Shown here: positions 53,110 to 62,852 of the stretch, one piece after another
How positions within the stretch are numbered: the first letter of the stretch is position 1
Layout: every line of letters begins with the position of its first letter
Made by a program: the position numbers and the translations under genes
NCBI GenBank assembly: GCA_002256115.1
Contig: NKIK01000013.1
Span: 41,665 to 105,664, forward strand
DNA from: Burkholderiales bacterium PBB3
Lineage (GTDB): Bacteria; Pseudomonadota; Gammaproteobacteria; Burkholderiales; Burkholderiaceae_C
Length of the DNA stretch: 64,000 bases
Direction: 5' to 3'
Notes under the pieces: generated by a model
Told to the model about the DNA's origin: nothing
Database searches by the model: none
The model's input: the letters and a program-made list of their open reading frames with translations, nothing else

Positions 53110-54252
53110 TCAGCTCAACGCCAGGCGTTGAAACAGACCGCCAGGTAGGCGGGCAACGCGGCCTTCAAGCTCTAGCTCCATGAGCCGCACTTGCAGACCG
53201 GCCGTGTCCATACCGGTGCGGGCAAGCAATGCGTCCAGACCAATGGGGTCATAGCCCAATGCGGCCCAGATGGGGTCGTCACCATCGTCTGTGTCCTCTG
53301 CCGTATCGGCAGGCTGCAGCCTCGAAGCACTGGGGAGCAAGTCCTCCAGAATGTCTTGCGCGCTCTCCACCAACTTTGCACCTTGCTTGATCAGTGAATG
53401 GCATCCCCGGGACTGCGTGGAGTGAATGGATCCTGGGATAGCGAAAACGTCTCGACCCTGTTCTACCGCCAGGCGCGCGGTGATCAGTGAGCCGGATTTC
53501 AGAGCAGCTTCTACCACCAAAGTGCCCCGACACAATCCGGAGATGATGCGGTTGCGTCTGGGAAAGTTGGCGGCCAAAGGTGGTGTACCCAGGGGGTATT
53601 CACTCAAAATCAGCCCTTGCAAGGCGATGCGGTGGGCGAGATCGCGATTCTGTCTGGGATACACCCGGTCCAGCCCCGTACCAACGACGGCCACCGTGGC
53701 GACCTGACCCTGTTGGGCGCCTTCGAGTGCGCCGACATGCGCAGCGCTGTCGATTCCCAATGCCAGCCCAGAAATGATCGTGAGCTGAGCTTGGGCCAAG
53801 GCCTCTGAAAATTGGCGGGCATTGGCTGCGCCCTGGGTCGTCGGATTGCGGCTTCCGACGACAGCCAAGCACCGGTGGGGATCCAGACTAAAGGCTGGCG
53901 TTGCCCAAACCTGGGCAGAGCCTATGCCATACAGCATGAGTGGCGGATCTTCCATTTCCAGCAGGCAGGTCGGGTACTGCGCGTCGCCGAGTGTGAGTAG
54001 CCTGCGCCGCTCCGGGTCTGCCCGAAGCCACTGCCAGGTTGTCTCAAGAAGGGCTGGTAACTCAGGCGTGTCTGACAGCAATGCCGCAGTTTGCTTTGCG
54101 CTCACATACCGGGCCAATTCAGTAGCCGTTTGCGCAAAAATCGACGCCGGGAGTCCAAACTGGCTCAGTAGCTTTCGCGCGGTGCTGTTGCCAACCCCGG
54201 GAACAAGGCTGAGCCGCAGCCAGTCCGCCAACTCATCGCGCTCCAAGGCCAT
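53110..54252 (-). CDS. dprA: DNA-processing protein DprA
   Basis: This 380-residue cytoplasmic protein loads RecA on incoming single-stranded DNA during natural transformation. The helix-hairpin-helix-like N-terminus (WLRLSLVPGVGNSTARKLLSQFG), the Rossmann-like core (LAVVGSRNPTTQGAANARQF, ISGLALGIDSAAH, VAVVGTGLDRVYP, NFPRRNRIISGLCRGTLVVEAALKSGSLITA) and a C-terminal winged-helix (DPIGLDALLARTGMDTAGLQVRLMELELEG) are all present. Combined with a type IV pilus it makes competence possible, though no com genes are in the window. Confidence 0.96.
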   Translation of the reverse strand: MALERDELADWLRLSLVPGVGNSTARKLLSQFGLPASIFAQTATELARYVSAKQTAALLSDTPELPALLETTWQWLRADPERRRLLTLGDAQYPTCLLEMEDPPLMLYGIGSAQVWATPAFSLDPHRCLAVVGSRNPTTQGAANARQFSEALAQAQLTIISGLALGIDSAAHVGALEGAQQGQVATVAVVGTGLDRVYPRQNRDLAHRIALQGLILSEYPLGTPPLAANFPRRNRIISGLCRGTLVVEAALKSGSLITARLAVEQGRDVFAIPGSIHSTQSRGCHSLIKQGAKLVESAQDILEDLLPSASRLQPADTAEDTDDGDDPIWAALGYDPIGLDALLARTGMDTAGLQVRLMELELEGRVARLPGGLFQRLALS

Positions 54253-54272
54253 AGCAGGCGCTGGCGGCGCAG

Positions 54273-55490
54273 TTAGCGGGGGCTGATCAGTCGATCACCA
54301 ACGCGCACGCCGTCCGTGATCTCAAGAATCAGAGCGTAGGAAACCCGATCAAAGGTACGAAACACCATTAACAACCCATTGCGTTCGTCCGGGAGCTTCA
54401 TCAGCGGGCGGGCGGGGTCGGATTTGTCCACCACACGCTCGCCATCTTTCACGATCGCCATCACATGGCCCACCTCCATGCCGTCGCGGGTCCCCCGGTT
54501 GATAGCCACCACTTGATTTTGTGCAGCGTTGACCACAGCGCTTCCGTAGACCGAGACGATGCGGCCATCGATGGCGGTGGAAGGGGCATGCGGTGTGTAA
54601 GACTGCAGTTGGCGGGGAGGCTCAGGCAGCAGCCTGTCGCCTACGCGCATCTCCTCTTTGGCGGCAATGATGTCAATGGTCGCCGGGACAATGGCGGTGG
54701 TCTGGGTCCCGTTTTTCTCATCAACCTGTGCTGTCGTCTCGCCACGCATCAAGGTGGCTTTGCCAACATACTCGGCTTCGTAGCCCAAAATCTCGGCGGT
54801 GACCGGGTCTTTCAGGGGCGTTGCATTCCTAAATACCCGGAATTGTTTCAGGCGCGCCTGATCGTCCATTAGCGGTGCAGTAGCCGGCCCCCTGGCATAG
54901 GCCCGGTCGCCCCGGGTCAGTAAAACCCGACCTTCTTGCGCGGACACAATCCGCGGTGCCAGCTGCAAAGCAGTTTCGTCAACCACTACGGGCTCCGCCA
55001 AGAACGGCTCGATGGCACTAGAGCGCAGCGTTGGCAAACCCACATCAGACAAGGCCTCGTAGCGCGTGCGGGGAGAGACGCGTACCGTGCCGTCTGTCGC
55101 GCCCTGTCCGTCTTCAGAGCCCGCCAGCCTCAGGGTGGCGCGCCCGTCTTTACGTTCCAGCACCAAAACCTGCCCAGGGTAGATCAGGTGTGGGTTCTTG
55201 ATGTCCTTGATGTTCATGCCCCACAGCTCTGGCCAGCGCCAGGGGCTTTTGAGGAAGAGGCGCGAGATAGCCCACAGGGTGTCGCCAGACTTGATGGTGT
55301 AGCGGTCCGGTGCGTTAGCGGCAATTTCAGAGAGCGGAACGCCAGCTTGGGCGACCTGGTTGGCTGTCTGTCGCTGGCCTTCGGTCACGGGGAAACTTTG
55401 CGCAGCGGCATACCCGGTGCCCAAAAGGCTGACCCATGCGGCCGCAAAAGCAAGCGCCCAAGAACTTTTCGCCGTCGTGTGTGTCGTCAT
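54273..55490 (-). CDS. LysM-domain peptidoglycan-binding protein
   Basis: This 405-residue exported protein has a signal peptide ending near GYAAAQS and a LysM domain (about residues 62-112; RYTIKSGDTLWAISRLFL ... NPHLIYPGQVLVL) that binds peptidoglycan. The long remainder is beta-rich and lacks a catalytic domain I recognise. It lies 20 bases upstream of dprA and divergent from def, a conserved arrangement in Burkholderiales. The start at 55490 (MTTHTTAKSS) was chosen because it begins the signal peptide; the frame continues upstream to 55616. Confidence 0.88.
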   Translation of the reverse strand: MTTHTTAKSSWALAFAAAWVSLLGTGYAAAQSFPVTEGQRQTANQVAQAGVPLSEIAANAPDRYTIKSGDTLWAISRLFLKSPWRWPELWGMNIKDIKNPHLIYPGQVLVLERKDGRATLRLAGSEDGQGATDGTVRVSPRTRYEALSDVGLPTLRSSAIEPFLAEPVVVDETALQLAPRIVSAQEGRVLLTRGDRAYARGPATAPLMDDQARLKQFRVFRNATPLKDPVTAEILGYEAEYVGKATLMRGETTAQVDEKNGTQTTAIVPATIDIIAAKEEMRVGDRLLPEPPRQLQSYTPHAPSTAIDGRIVSVYGSAVVNAAQNQVVAINRGTRDGMEVGHVMAIVKDGERVVDKSDPARPLMKLPDERNGLLMVFRTFDRVSYALILEITDGVRVGDRLISPR

Positions 55491-55686
55491 ATCGTGCTGC
55501 GGTGCTGGTGAGTAACTTGATAATTTACGCGCGATTTTGCGCTCAAGCCCTTGATTCGGCAACGTTTTTAGCAATTGCTTACTACCCAACTCCTGAAAAG
55601 TGGCGAAAATACCCACATATCCAGAACTTTGCAGGACCTAGCGCCAAACGCCTTTGCGGTTTGCAGCGCTAGCCTTTGATTGAAAA

Positions 55687-56196
55687 ATGGCCCTACTTCC
55701 CATTCTTTGTTATCCCGACCCCAAATTGCACACCGTGGCCAAGCCCATTGACGCGGTGGATGAGCGCATGAAAACTTTAGTGGCCGACATGTTGGAGACC
55801 ATGTACGACGCCAAAGGCATCGGCTTGGCCGCGACCCAGGTGGATGTGCATGAACGCCTGATCGTGATTGACGTATCGGAAGAGCGCGACCAGCCCATGG
55901 TGTTGATCAACCCCGAACTGGTGTGGACCAGTCCAACGACCCATTTGAATGAAGAGGGCTGCCTGTCGGTACCTGGCATTTACGATGGCGTGGAGCGTTT
56001 TGATGCAGTGCACTGCAAGGCCCAGGACCTGAGTGGCCAAGCCCGCACCATCGAGGCTGACGGGCTGCTGGCGGTATGTATTCAGCATGAGATGGACCAC
56101 TTGTTGGGCAAAGTGTTTGTGGAATACCTGTCGCCACTCAAACGCAACCGTATCAAGACCAAAATGATCAAAGCCCGCCGCGAGGACGCCCGGTGA
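55687..56196 (+). CDS. def: Peptide deformylase
   Basis: This 169-residue metalloenzyme removes the formyl group from new proteins. All three motifs are intact: GIGLAATQ (44-51), EGCLS (90-94) and HEMDH (134-138), binding Fe2+ with one Cys and two His. The next gene, fmt, begins in its stop as GTGA, so formylation and deformylation are translationally coupled. Confidence 0.97.
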   Translation: MALLPILCYPDPKLHTVAKPIDAVDERMKTLVADMLETMYDAKGIGLAATQVDVHERLIVIDVSEERDQPMVLINPELVWTSPTTHLNEEGCLSVPGIYDGVERFDAVHCKAQDLSGQARTIEADGLLAVCIQHEMDHLLGKVFVEYLSPLKRNRIKTKMIKARREDAR

Positions 56197-57233
56197 GGGT
56201 GATTTTTGCGGGCACGCCCGAATTTGCCCGCACGGCCCTGGAGCGCTTGCATGCCAGCGGCCACACCATCGCGCTGGTGCTGACCCAGCCCGACCGCCCG
56301 GCGGGGCGTGGCATGAAGCTGCACCCCTCGGCGGTGAAGGAATTTGCGCTGCAGCACGGTCTGCCGCTGGCGCAACCGCGTAGCCTGCGCCTGGATGGTA
56401 AGTACCCCGATGACGCGATGGCGGCTCGCCAAGCGATTGGCGATGCCAACGCCGATGTGATGGTGGTGGCCGCTTACGGACTGATACTGCCGCAGTGGGT
56501 CCTGGACCTGATGGCTCCGCTGGGGGGCACGAAATACGGCTGCTTGAATATTCATGGCTCGCTGCTGCCCCGCTGGCGGGGTGCCGCGCCCATTCACCGT
56601 GCCATCGAGGCGGGTGATACCCAAACCGGCATCACCATCATGCAGATGGACGCGGGCCTGGACACCGGCGACATGCTGCTGGTGCACAGCGTCGATATCG
56701 ATCCGGCAGCCACCACGGCCAGCTTGCATGACCAATTGGCCGACTTGGGTGCCGACTTGGTGGTGCAGGCGCTGGACTATGCGGCGGCGGGCCGGCTCAA
56801 ACCCCTGCGCCAACCCGAGACCGGGGTGAGCTATGCGCACAAAATCGACAAGAGCGAAGCCGCCATCGACTGGCAGCAAACGGCCGAGGTGGTTGTGCGC
56901 CGAGTGCGCGCTTTCAATCCGTTTCCTGTTGCAACCACCAGCTTGCAGGGAGAATTGCTCAAGGTCTGGGCTGCGCAGGTTCTTGAGCCCGAAGCAGCCA
57001 CTCGCCTGGGGGCACATTCCGGGCAAGATGTAGGTGCCATATTGGCCGTTGAGGCCACAGGTATTGCGGTAGCAGCTATGAATTCTGTAGCGGTTTTGAC
57101 CGAACTCCAACGCCCTGGGGGCAAGCGCCTGGCCGTTGCCGATTTTTTACGCGGATTTGATGTGCGTGTCGGTATGCGCATGGCGCTGCATGGCCAGGTG
57201 GGCGGCGCAGACGCAGGTGGGCCCCCGGTTTGA
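56193..57233 (+). CDS. fmt: Methionyl-tRNA formyltransferase
   Basis: This 346-residue enzyme formylates initiator Met-tRNA using 10-formyl-[19 protein letters not shown] and [21 protein letters not shown] with the SLLP motif are intact; the C-terminal OB-fold domain is present. It starts with GTG overlapping def. Within it, near 57060-57095, is AGCTATGAATTCTGTAGC, coding AAMNSVAV where homologues usually have a different short stretch. It overlaps the TTG start of azlC. Confidence 0.97.
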   Translation: MRVIFAGTPEFARTALERLHASGHTIALVLTQPDRPAGRGMKLHPSAVKEFALQHGLPLAQPRSLRLDGKYPDDAMAARQAIGDANADVMVVAAYGLILPQWVLDLMAPLGGTKYGCLNIHGSLLPRWRGAAPIHRAIEAGDTQTGITIMQMDAGLDTGDMLLVHSVDIDPAATTASLHDQLADLGADLVVQALDYAAAGRLKPLRQPETGVSYAHKIDKSEAAIDWQQTAEVVVRRVRAFNPFPVATTSLQGELLKVWAAQVLEPEAATRLGAHSGQDVGAILAVEATGIAVAAMNSVAVLTELQRPGGKRLAVADFLRGFDVRVGMRMALHGQVGGADAGGPPV

Positions 57234-57973
57234 AGCCCACACTGCGCGACTACTACCGCCATCCGGCCTTTCGCGAGGGCTTCAAGGACATGCTGGGCGT
57301 GACACCGGGCATCGCGGCCTGGGGGCTGATGACGGGGGTAGCGATGGTCAAGTCGGGCCTGAGCACCGTCGAGGCCTTGCTGATGGCGCTGATTGTGTTC
57401 GCGGGCAGTGCGCAACTGGCGGCCATCCCCTTGATCTTGGCTGCAGCGCCTTTGTGGATCGTTTTGGCGACCGCGATGTGCGTCAATTTGCGCTTTGTGG
57501 TGTTCAGTGCCCACATGCGCGCCTATGTCATGCACTTGCCCCTGTGGCAGCGCCAAGCGATCGGTTACTTGACGGGGGATTTGACCTACGTGCTGTTTGT
57601 GAAGCGGTTTCACACGCCCGGAACCAACGACGCAGAGCGCCTGGCCCAAATGGCCTATCTGCTGGGCAACGGCGGTATCAATTGGCTGACGTGGACCACC
57701 TGCAGTGTGCTGGGGGTGGTCATGGCCAACTTCATTCCCACGCAGTGGGGTCTGGGTTTTGCGGGCATTTTGGCGCTGGTCGGAATGGCCTGTTCGTTGG
57801 CATCTACGCATCTGCGCTGGGTGTCTGCCGGTGTCGCGGGGGCGGTCGCAGTGGCTGCTTTCGCCCTGCCGCTCAAGCTCAATATCCTGATCGCCATTGC
57901 CGCTGCGGTGGCCGTGTGCTTGTGGCTAGAGCGCGCTGGGCTGCCACCTGCGCCATCCAAAGGTCAGCCATGA
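57230..57973 (+). CDS. azlC: AzlC family branched-chain amino acid exporter subunit
   Basis: This 247-residue membrane protein has about five to seven helices and is the large subunit of an AzlCD-type exporter (YgaZH-like) for branched-chain amino acids or their analogues. [24 protein letters not shown] and [13 protein letters not shown] with [16 protein letters not shown] are typical. The start is TTG overlapping the fmt stop as TTGA, so it is coupled to fmt. It overlaps azlD by 4 bases. Confidence 0.92.
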   Translation: MKPTLRDYYRHPAFREGFKDMLGVTPGIAAWGLMTGVAMVKSGLSTVEALLMALIVFAGSAQLAAIPLILAAAPLWIVLATAMCVNLRFVVFSAHMRAYVMHLPLWQRQAIGYLTGDLTYVLFVKRFHTPGTNDAERLAQMAYLLGNGGINWLTWTTCSVLGVVMANFIPTQWGLGFAGILALVGMACSLASTHLRWVSAGVAGAVAVAAFALPLKLNILIAIAAAVAVCLWLERAGLPPAPSKGQP

Positions 57974-58338
57974 GCGAAGCCAGTTTTTTCAGCGGAGAAA
58001 CGGACCTGAGGACCCTGGCCACCATCGTGGGTTTGGCCTGTGTGACGGTGCTCTCGCGCTCACTTTTCTTCATTTCTCAGAAGGACTGGGTCCTCCCCCA
58101 CTGGGCGCAGCGTGGGCTGCAATATGCCCCTTTGGCCGCGTTGTCCGCCGTGATCGTGCCCGAAATTGTGATGACCCAGGGCGCACTGATCCAAACCCTG
58201 CAAGACGCGCGCTTGTATGCGGTGGCCGCCGGCATTGCCTTCTTTCTGTGGCGCAAGGGCGCAGGCCAAGTCGTGCTGGGTACGATCATGATTGGCATGG
58301 CGGTTTACTTGCCGCTGCATGTGGGGCTGGGCTGGTAG
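57970..58338 (+). CDS. azlD: AzlD family protein
   Basis: This 122-residue four-helix membrane protein is the small partner of AzlC. It has the expected LATIVGLACVTVLSRSLFF, RGLQYAPLAALSAVIVPEI and C-terminal FFLWRKGAGQVVLGTIMIGMAVYL. The ATG at 57970 overlaps the azlC stop (ATGA). The same frame is open far upstream, but that part is antisense-like noise within fmt and azlC. Confidence 0.92.
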   Translation: MSEASFFSGETDLRTLATIVGLACVTVLSRSLFFISQKDWVLPHWAQRGLQYAPLAALSAVIVPEIVMTQGALIQTLQDARLYAVAAGIAFFLWRKGAGQVVLGTIMIGMAVYLPLHVGLGW

Positions 58339-58363
58339 GCTGACCGTTGTTTCGTCTGCTGCA

Positions 58364-58456
58364 AGAGCAGTCGGGCTATGCGTTTTGCTCCGTGTCCTCC
58401 GCCCGCTTTGCGGGCTCCTCCTTTTACCTACGCAAGACACATAGCCCGACTGCTCT
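58364..58456. repeat. Palindromic repeat D, copy 1
   Basis: Outer arms AGAGCAGTCGGGCTATG (58364-58380) and CATAGCCCGACTGCTCT (58440-58456) pair perfectly over 17 bases. Inside is a core of about 54 bases beginning TTTTGCTCCGTGTCCTCC and ending CTACGCAA, with a small hairpin GCCCGC-TTT-GCGGGC at 58401-58415. The core is repeated inverted at 58537-58588. Confidence 0.85.
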
Positions 58457-58516
58457 GGTGCGGAGTGTCGTGCTGCACTGGACTTCCTTTGCGCCTCACT
58501 TTCCTAGCTCTCCAGT

Positions 58517-58610
58517 GGCAGCGAGGGGGCGGGCCTTTTGCGTAGGTAAAGGGGGAGCCCGCGCAGCGGGCGGAGGACACGTAGCAAAAGGTCTGCCCCC
58601 TCGCTGTCGC
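58517..58610. repeat. Palindromic repeat D, copy 2 (inverted)
   Basis: Outer arms GGCAGCGAGGGGGC and on to CTTTTGC (58517-58541) pair with 58584-58608 at 22 of 25 positions. The core, read on the minus strand, is nearly identical to copy 1 (about 50 of 54 bases), but the outer stems are unrelated to those of copy 1. Together the copies fill most of the 337-base gap between azlD and pgk. Confidence 0.85.
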
Positions 58611-58675
58611 GGGCACGTACCAAAGCCGTAACGCACACACCTACAATTCGGCAATTTTTTCAACAAGGCTGCTCC

Positions 58676-59869
58676 ATGAATGTCATTCGTTTCTCCGATT
58701 TGTGCGCCCAGGGCCAAGTGGCCGGTAAGCGTGTCTTCATCCGTGCCGACCTGAACGTGCCGCAAGACGATGCGGGCAACATTTCTGAGGACACCCGCGT
58801 GCGCGCCAGCGTGCCTTGCATCCAGATGGCGCTGGACGCAGGTGCCGCGGTGATGGTGACCAGCCACCTGGGCCGCCCCACGGAAGGCGAATTCAAACCC
58901 GCCGACTCGCTGGCCCCGGTGGCCAAACGCATGGGGGAACTGATGGGGCGCGAGATCCCCGTCATCGCCAACTGGACCGACGGTGTGGAGGTGAAACCTG
59001 GCCAACTGGTGATGCTGGAAAACTGCCGCGTTAACAAGGGCGAGAAGAAGAACGACGAAGCGCTGGCCAAGAAAATGGCGGCCCTGTGCGACATCTTTGT
59101 GCACGATGCCTTCGGCACCGCCCACCGCGCCGAGGCTTCCACCTACGGAATCGCCCAGTTCGCCCCCGTGGCTTGCGCGGGCCCCTTGCTGGCCGCTGAA
59201 ATGGATGCCATCAGCAAAGCCCTGTTGGCCCCCAAGCGCCCGCTGGTGGCTATCGTGGCGGGCTCCAAGGTGTCCACCAAGCTGACCATTCTGAAAAGCT
59301 TGGCCGAGAACGTGGACCAGCTCATCGTGGGCGGCGGCATTGCCAACACCTTCATGCTGGCCGCCGACCTGAAGATCGGCAAGAGCCTGGCCGAAGCCGA
59401 CTTGCTGGACCAGGCCAAGGCCGTGATTGAAGCCATGAAGGCGCGCGGCGCGGCGGTGCCGATTCCCACCGATGTGGTGACGGCCAAGACCTTCTCTGCA
59501 GATGCCGTGGCCACCGTGAAAGCCGCCACCGACGTTGCCGACGATGACCTGATTCTGGACATTGGCCCGCAAACCGCGCAGGCCCTGGCGGACCAGTTGA
59601 AAAAGGCTGGCACCATTGTCTGGAACGGTCCCGTGGGCGTGTTTGAGTTCGCCGCGTTTGAGAACGGCACCAAAGTGATTGCCCAGGCGATTGCCGATAG
59701 CAGCGCCTTCTCCATCGCTGGCGGTGGCGACACCTTGGCTGCGATTGCCAAGTACGGTATCGAGAAACAGGTGGGTTACATCAGCACCGGCGGAGGCGCG
59801 TTTTTGGAAGTGCTGGAGGGCAAGACCCTGCCCGCGTTTGAAATACTCGGCAAGCGTGCCTTGGGATAG
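58676..59869 (+). CDS. pgk: Phosphoglycerate kinase
   Basis: This 397-residue cytosolic enzyme interconverts 1,3-bisphosphoglycerate and 3-phosphoglycerate with [26 protein letters not shown] and the C-terminal nucleotide-binding [12 protein letters not shown] and [11 protein letters not shown] motifs are intact, and length is standard. It is followed by a copy of repeat A and then pyk; there is no strong terminator. Confidence 0.97.
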   Translation: MNVIRFSDLCAQGQVAGKRVFIRADLNVPQDDAGNISEDTRVRASVPCIQMALDAGAAVMVTSHLGRPTEGEFKPADSLAPVAKRMGELMGREIPVIANWTDGVEVKPGQLVMLENCRVNKGEKKNDEALAKKMAALCDIFVHDAFGTAHRAEASTYGIAQFAPVACAGPLLAAEMDAISKALLAPKRPLVAIVAGSKVSTKLTILKSLAENVDQLIVGGGIANTFMLAADLKIGKSLAEADLLDQAKAVIEAMKARGAAVPIPTDVVTAKTFSADAVATVKAATDVADDDLILDIGPQTAQALADQLKKAGTIVWNGPVGVFEFAAFENGTKVIAQAIADSSAFSIAGGGDTLAAIAKYGIEKQVGYISTGGGAFLEVLEGKTLPAFEILGKRALG

Positions 59870-59870
59870 A

Positions 59871-59940
59871 TTGCTATATAAATAGGAGCTGCTCCCGCAC
59901 TATCCACGGCCTCAAAGGCACATTTGGCTCCGAATTGATC
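59871..59940 (+). repeat. Dispersed repeat A, copy 5
   Basis: About 70 bases starting TTGCTATATAAATAGGAGCTG, then CTCCCGCACTATCCACGGCC and a tail TTTGGCTCCGAATTG. It starts 2 bases after the pgk stop and lies in the 209-base gap before pyk. The rest of the gap shows no gene; AAGGAG before pyk is at 60064-60069. Confidence 0.85.
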
Positions 59941-60078
59941 TGAATGGCGGGTAGGGCGGCGGGGGCGCTTGGCACTCCTCTGGGTGGCTTGGCGCGTACG
60001 CGCTGCTTGAACCTGCGCCGTAACTGCGCCAGGGGCAACCGTGTGAGAATGGACTCCTAACCACAAGGAGACTGCCCC

Positions 60079-61512
60079 ATGCCCCGTCGCGCCACCAAAA
60101 TCGTTGCCACCCTTGGCCCCGCCTCCAGCGATCCAGCCATCCTGGAGCAACTGATTCGCGCTGGCGTGAATGTGGTGCGGCTCAATTTCAGTCACGGCAA
60201 GGCGCAAGACCATATCGACCGGGCCCGCATGGTGCGCGAAGCGGCGCAGCGCGCGGGCCGTGAAGTGGCCATCATGGCTGACCTGCAAGGCCCCAAAATC
60301 CGCGTCGGCAAGTTTGCCGAAGGCAAGGTGTTTCTGGAGCCTGGCCAAAAATTTGTGCTGGATGCCGGGCGCACCGAACTGGGCGACATCGATGCTGTGG
60401 GCCTCGATTACAAGTCATTGCCCAGCGAAGTCAAAGCGGGTGATGTTTTGCTGTTGAACGATGGCTTGATCGTCATCATTGTGGACGCCGTGAAGGGCGA
60501 TGCCGTGCACACCACCGTCAAACTGGGCGGTGAGTTGTCCAACAACAAGGGCATCAACAAACAGGGCGGCGGACTGACCGCACCGGCGCTCACCGGCAAG
60601 GACATGGAAGACATCCGCACCGCGATGAGCTTCCAGGCCGATTACGTGGCCGTGAGCTTCCCCAAGAACGCGACCGATATGGAAATGGCGCGCCAGCTGT
60701 GCAATGTGGCCGCTGCCGAATACAACCATAAGCCCGGCCTGATCGCCAAGATCGAGCGCGCCGAGGCGATCCCGAAGCTGCTGGAAATCTTGCTGGCCAG
60801 CGACGGCATCATGGTGGCGCGCGGCGACCTGGCCGTGGAGGTGGGCAACGCCGTGGTGCCCGCGCTGCAAAAACGCATGATCAAGCTGGCCCGCGAGCAC
60901 GACAAATTCGTCATCACCGCTACGCAGATGATGGAGTCCATGATCACCAACCCGGTGCCTACGCGCGCCGAGGTGAGTGACGTGGCCAACGCCGTGCTGG
61001 ATGGTACCGATGCCGTGATGCTGTCGGCTGAAACTGCCGCCGGCAAATACCCGCTGGAAACCGTGATTGAGATGGCCAAGATTTGTCTGGCGGCCGAGGG
61101 CGGCGAATACGTCAAGTTGGATGCCGATTTCACTGGCAAAACCTTCACCCGCATCGACCAGTCGATTGCGATGGGCGCGCTGTTCACCGCCCACCACTTG
61201 GGTGCCAAAGCCATTGTGGCCATGACGGACAGCGGCAGCACCGCGTTGTGGATGAGCCGCCACCTGGTGCATGTGCCCATCTATGCGCTGACGCCCCGCG
61301 TAGCCAGCCAGCGCAAGATGACCATGTACCGCAATGTGCGCCCCTTGCTGATGAGCACCAGCGATGACCGCGACACCGCGCTGATGGATGCCGAGAAGCA
61401 CCTCAAAAGCCGTGGCATCGTGCAAAAAGGCGACGTGTATGCCATCACCTGTGGCGAACCTATGGGCGCGCCGGGCGGCACGAATATGCTGAAGATTTGC
61501 CGGGTGGAGTGA
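60079..61512 (+). CDS. pyk: Pyruvate kinase
   Basis: This 477-residue enzyme makes pyruvate and ATP from phosphoenolpyruvate. RRATKIVATLGPAS, VRLNFSHG, the catalytic-loop IAKIERAEAI with MVARGDLAVEV and KFVITATQMMESMITNPVPTRAEV are intact. The C-terminal regulatory domain is present, so allosteric control is expected. AAGGAG lies 10 bases before the ATG. It is followed by repeat C. Confidence 0.97.
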   Translation: MPRRATKIVATLGPASSDPAILEQLIRAGVNVVRLNFSHGKAQDHIDRARMVREAAQRAGREVAIMADLQGPKIRVGKFAEGKVFLEPGQKFVLDAGRTELGDIDAVGLDYKSLPSEVKAGDVLLLNDGLIVIIVDAVKGDAVHTTVKLGGELSNNKGINKQGGGLTAPALTGKDMEDIRTAMSFQADYVAVSFPKNATDMEMARQLCNVAAAEYNHKPGLIAKIERAEAIPKLLEILLASDGIMVARGDLAVEVGNAVVPALQKRMIKLAREHDKFVITATQMMESMITNPVPTRAEVSDVANAVLDGTDAVMLSAETAAGKYPLETVIEMAKICLAAEGGEYVKLDADFTGKTFTRIDQSIAMGALFTAHHLGAKAIVAMTDSGSTALWMSRHLVHVPIYALTPRVASQRKMTMYRNVRPLLMSTSDDRDTALMDAEKHLKSRGIVQKGDVYAITCGEPMGAPGGTNMLKICRVE

Positions 61513-61518
61513 GGACGT

Positions 61519-61590
61519 TGCCCCCACGCTCCGCCGCTGCGCGGGTCGCTGCCCCCCGAGGCGGCTGTTTCAGCTTGGGGCGGCACTGCG
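61519..61590 (+). repeat. Repeat C, copy 2
   Basis: TGCCCCCACGCTCCGCCGCTG continuing CGCGGGTCGCTGCCCCCCGA and on to CAGCTTGGGGCGGC. It is the plus-strand counterpart of 31180-31270, located 6 bases after the pyk stop. Confidence 0.85.
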
Positions 61591-61706
61591 GTGAAACAAA
61601 ATCCGGGTTTTCCTCGCCAGTTAGAATTCCGAATCGGTACAAGTTACCAAGCGGTTACCAAAAACGGTAGGCCGCGGCAGGTTTTTAACTTCCTTGGGAT
61701 TTCATC

Positions 61707-62771
61707 ATGGCACTCGTCTCAATGCGTGAGCTTCTGGACCACGCGGCTACCCACAACTACGCCATTCCGGCCTTCAATGTGAACAATCTGGAGCAAGTCC
61801 AGGCCATCATGGAGGCCGCCAAAGAGACCGGCGCCCCCGTGATCATGCAGGCCAGCGCCGGTGCCCGCAAATACGCGGGTGAATACTTCCTCAAGCACCT
61901 GATCCAGGCGGCGGTCGACAGCTACCCCAACATCCCCGTGGTCATGCACCAAGACCATGGTTCCAGCCCCGCCGTATGCCAGGGCGCTATCGACCTGGGC
62001 TTCAGCTCCGTGATGATGGATGGCTCGCTGGAAGCCGACGGCAAGACGATTGCCAGCTACGACTACAACGTCGAAGTGACCCGCAAGGTAGTCGACATGG
62101 CGCACAAGCTGGGCGTAACGGTGGAAGGCGAACTGGGCTGCCTGGGCTCTTTGGAAACCATGCAGGGCGACAAGGAAGATGGCCACGGCACCGACGCGGT
62201 GATGACCCGCGAGCAACTGCTGACCGACCCCGAAGAAGCCGCTGATTTTGTGAAGCGCACGCAACTGGATGCGCTGGCCATCGCCATCGGCACCAGCCAC
62301 GGCGCTTACAAGTTCACGCGCAAGCCCACGGGCGATATTTTGGCGATTGAGCGCATCAAGGAAATCCACGCCCGCATCCCCAACACCCACCTGGTGATGC
62401 ACGGCTCCAGCGCGGTGCCGCAAGAGCTGTTGGCTGCCATCAACCAATACGGCGGCAACATGGCCCAGACCTGGGGCGTGCCGGTGGAAGAGGTGCAACG
62501 CGCCATTCCGTTTGGTGTGCGCAAGGTCAATATCGACACCGACATCCGCATGGCCATGACGGCTGCGGTGCGCAAGTTCATGTTCGAGAACCCCGACAAA
62601 TTTGACGCCCGCGAATGGCTCAAGCCCGCGCGTGAAGCGGCCAAGCAGCTGTGCAAGCAGCGCTACATGGAGTTCGGCTGCGAAGGCCAGGCTGCCGGCA
62701 TTAAGGGCCACAGCCTGCAAGTGGTGGCCGGGCAATACGCCCGCGGCGAGCTGGCGCAAGTAGTGCAATAA
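61707..62771 (+). CDS. fba: Fructose-bisphosphate aldolase, class II
   Basis: This 354-residue zinc-dependent aldolase works in glycolysis and gluconeogenesis (and in the Calvin cycle where present). [33 protein letters not shown] with zinc-binding His, [30 protein letters not shown] and [14 protein letters not shown] are intact. The length is that of the CbbA subtype. No other Calvin-cycle gene is nearby, so glycolysis is the likely role. A terminator-like hairpin follows. Confidence 0.97.
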   Translation: MALVSMRELLDHAATHNYAIPAFNVNNLEQVQAIMEAAKETGAPVIMQASAGARKYAGEYFLKHLIQAAVDSYPNIPVVMHQDHGSSPAVCQGAIDLGFSSVMMDGSLEADGKTIASYDYNVEVTRKVVDMAHKLGVTVEGELGCLGSLETMQGDKEDGHGTDAVMTREQLLTDPEEAADFVKRTQLDALAIAIGTSHGAYKFTRKPTGDILAIERIKEIHARIPNTHLVMHGSSAVPQELLAAINQYGGNMAQTWGVPVEEVQRAIPFGVRKVNIDTDIRMAMTAAVRKFMFENPDKFDAREWLKPAREAAKQLCKQRYMEFGCEGQAAGIKGHSLQVVAGQYARGELAQVVQ

Positions 62772-62772
62772 G

Positions 62773-62799
62773 TCGACAGTACGTATAACTTGCGATAAT
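62773..62799 (+). promoter_or_regulatory. Candidate purC promoter
   Basis: TCGACA at 62773-62778 and TGCGATAAT with GATAAT at 62794-62799 suggest an extended -10 promoter with a 15-base spacer. It lies 54 bases before the purC start and directly upstream of the hairpin at 62802. Visual match only. Confidence 0.4.
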
Positions 62800-62801
62800 C
62801 C

Positions 62802-62839
62802 AAGGCTTCGCTTCCCATGTGGGGGGCGAAGCCTTTTTT
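62802..62839 (+). terminator. Rho-independent terminator between fba and purC
   Basis: A perfect 10-base stem AAGGCTTCGC/GCGAAGCCTT with a 14-base loop and a run of six T. It ends 13 bases before the purC ATG. It terminates fba transcription and, if purC transcription starts at the promoter just upstream, could also act as an attenuator of purC. Confidence 0.85.
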
Positions 62840-62852
62840 CTTGTTGGATGCC

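Noticed and set aside
57075..57092. AGCTATGAATTCTGTAGC inside fmt as another dispersed repeat copy
   Set aside because: It resembles the GCTAT...TAGC type of Comamonadaceae repeats, but is short and lies in a variable stretch of Fmt; no core of family A is present.
57136..57969. Long upstream extension of the azlD frame (about 278 codons)
   Set aside because: It runs through fmt and azlC in another frame, is rich in Arg/Gly/Ala and has no domain; only the part from 57970 is a gene.
60415..61527. 370-codon frame antisense to pyk
   Set aside because: Shadow of pyruvate kinase; His/Gly/Ala/Val-rich composition typical of antisense frames.
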